NCBI RefSeq assembly: GCF_964355755.1 | Contig: NC_092673.1 | Location: forward strand, 35,351,648 to 35,415,647 | DNA: 64,000 bases | Direction of reading: 5' to 3' | From: Antedon mediterranea | Lineage: Eukaryota > Echinodermata > Crinoidea > Comatulida > Antedonidae | In this document: one piece after another, positions 63,936-64,000 of the stretch | Numbering within the stretch: the first letter of the stretch is position 1 | Layout: every line of letters begins with the position of its first letter | The notes under the pieces: generated by a model | Seen by the model: the letters and a program-made list of their open reading frames with translations, nothing else | Database searches by the model: none | What the model was told of the DNA's origin: nothing | Program-made: the position numbers and the translations under genes

Positions 63936-64000
63936 TTTGTGTCTGATTACTGTTGTATAACCTTTCTTTAATAATATCATCATATTTTATTCACTTTTCA

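Overview
This window is animal nuclear DNA that is AT-rich, intron-rich and crowded with repeats. It is not a bacterial accessory region. Its main content is the 5' two thirds of one plus-strand gene, an orthologue of FKBP15 (also called WAFL, an FK506-binding-protein/WH1-like endosomal trafficking protein). I assembled it by hand from 15 coding exons between 9761 and 61928. All splice phases agree and give 542 residues, and the gene runs off the right edge. The protein order is an acidic N-terminus, a Lys/Pro segment, a Gly/Ser linker, a WH1-like domain, an FKBP domain, a conserved [15 protein letters not shown] block, a Gln/Pro-rich stretch and the start of the coiled-coil region. Tracts rich in TAGGCCTA, tRNA-derived SINEs and CR1-like LINE ends are typical of marine invertebrates. 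I would guess a deuterostome such as an echinoderm, but that is inference.

Layout. 1-4100 holds SINE, LINE and other repeat debris. 4100-6130 holds a candidate three-exon gene for a 48-residue protein, not recognised, with good splice sites, a good start context and a polyadenylation signal. 6400-9190 holds three terminal-inverted-repeat elements, including a clean 1.54-kb element with 25-bp perfect ends and a TCAA target duplication. FKBP15 exon 1 is at 9761-9822, behind a CLEAR-like E-box. Intron 1 (16 kb) holds a LINE 3' end, a 3.85-kb near-palindrome built from two inverted, broken copies of a PIN-like nuclease-family gene, a candidate alternative first exon at 18735-19003, and a 2.1-kb 75-bp minisatellite.

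Exon 2 has its 3' end and splice donor triplicated in tandem (26087-26308). Exons 3-6 lie at 34.8-36.4 kb. A 4.9-kb, 61-bp satellite fills intron 6 and stops 56 bp before exon 7. Intron 7 hosts a convergent pair of candidate nested transcripts (plus 42.6-43.4 kb, minus 44.4-43.7 kb), each starting in CpG- and TAGGCC-rich DNA. Exons 8-15 follow, separated by MITE families and further minisatellites of 17, 34, 39 and 87 bp. All of the long tandem arrays lie inside the FKBP15 transcription unit, and none lies in the 9.7 kb upstream of it.

Most long open frames in the window belong to tandem arrays and are not genes. All identifications come from reading the sequence and from remembered family motifs. 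No alignment, transcript or database evidence was available.
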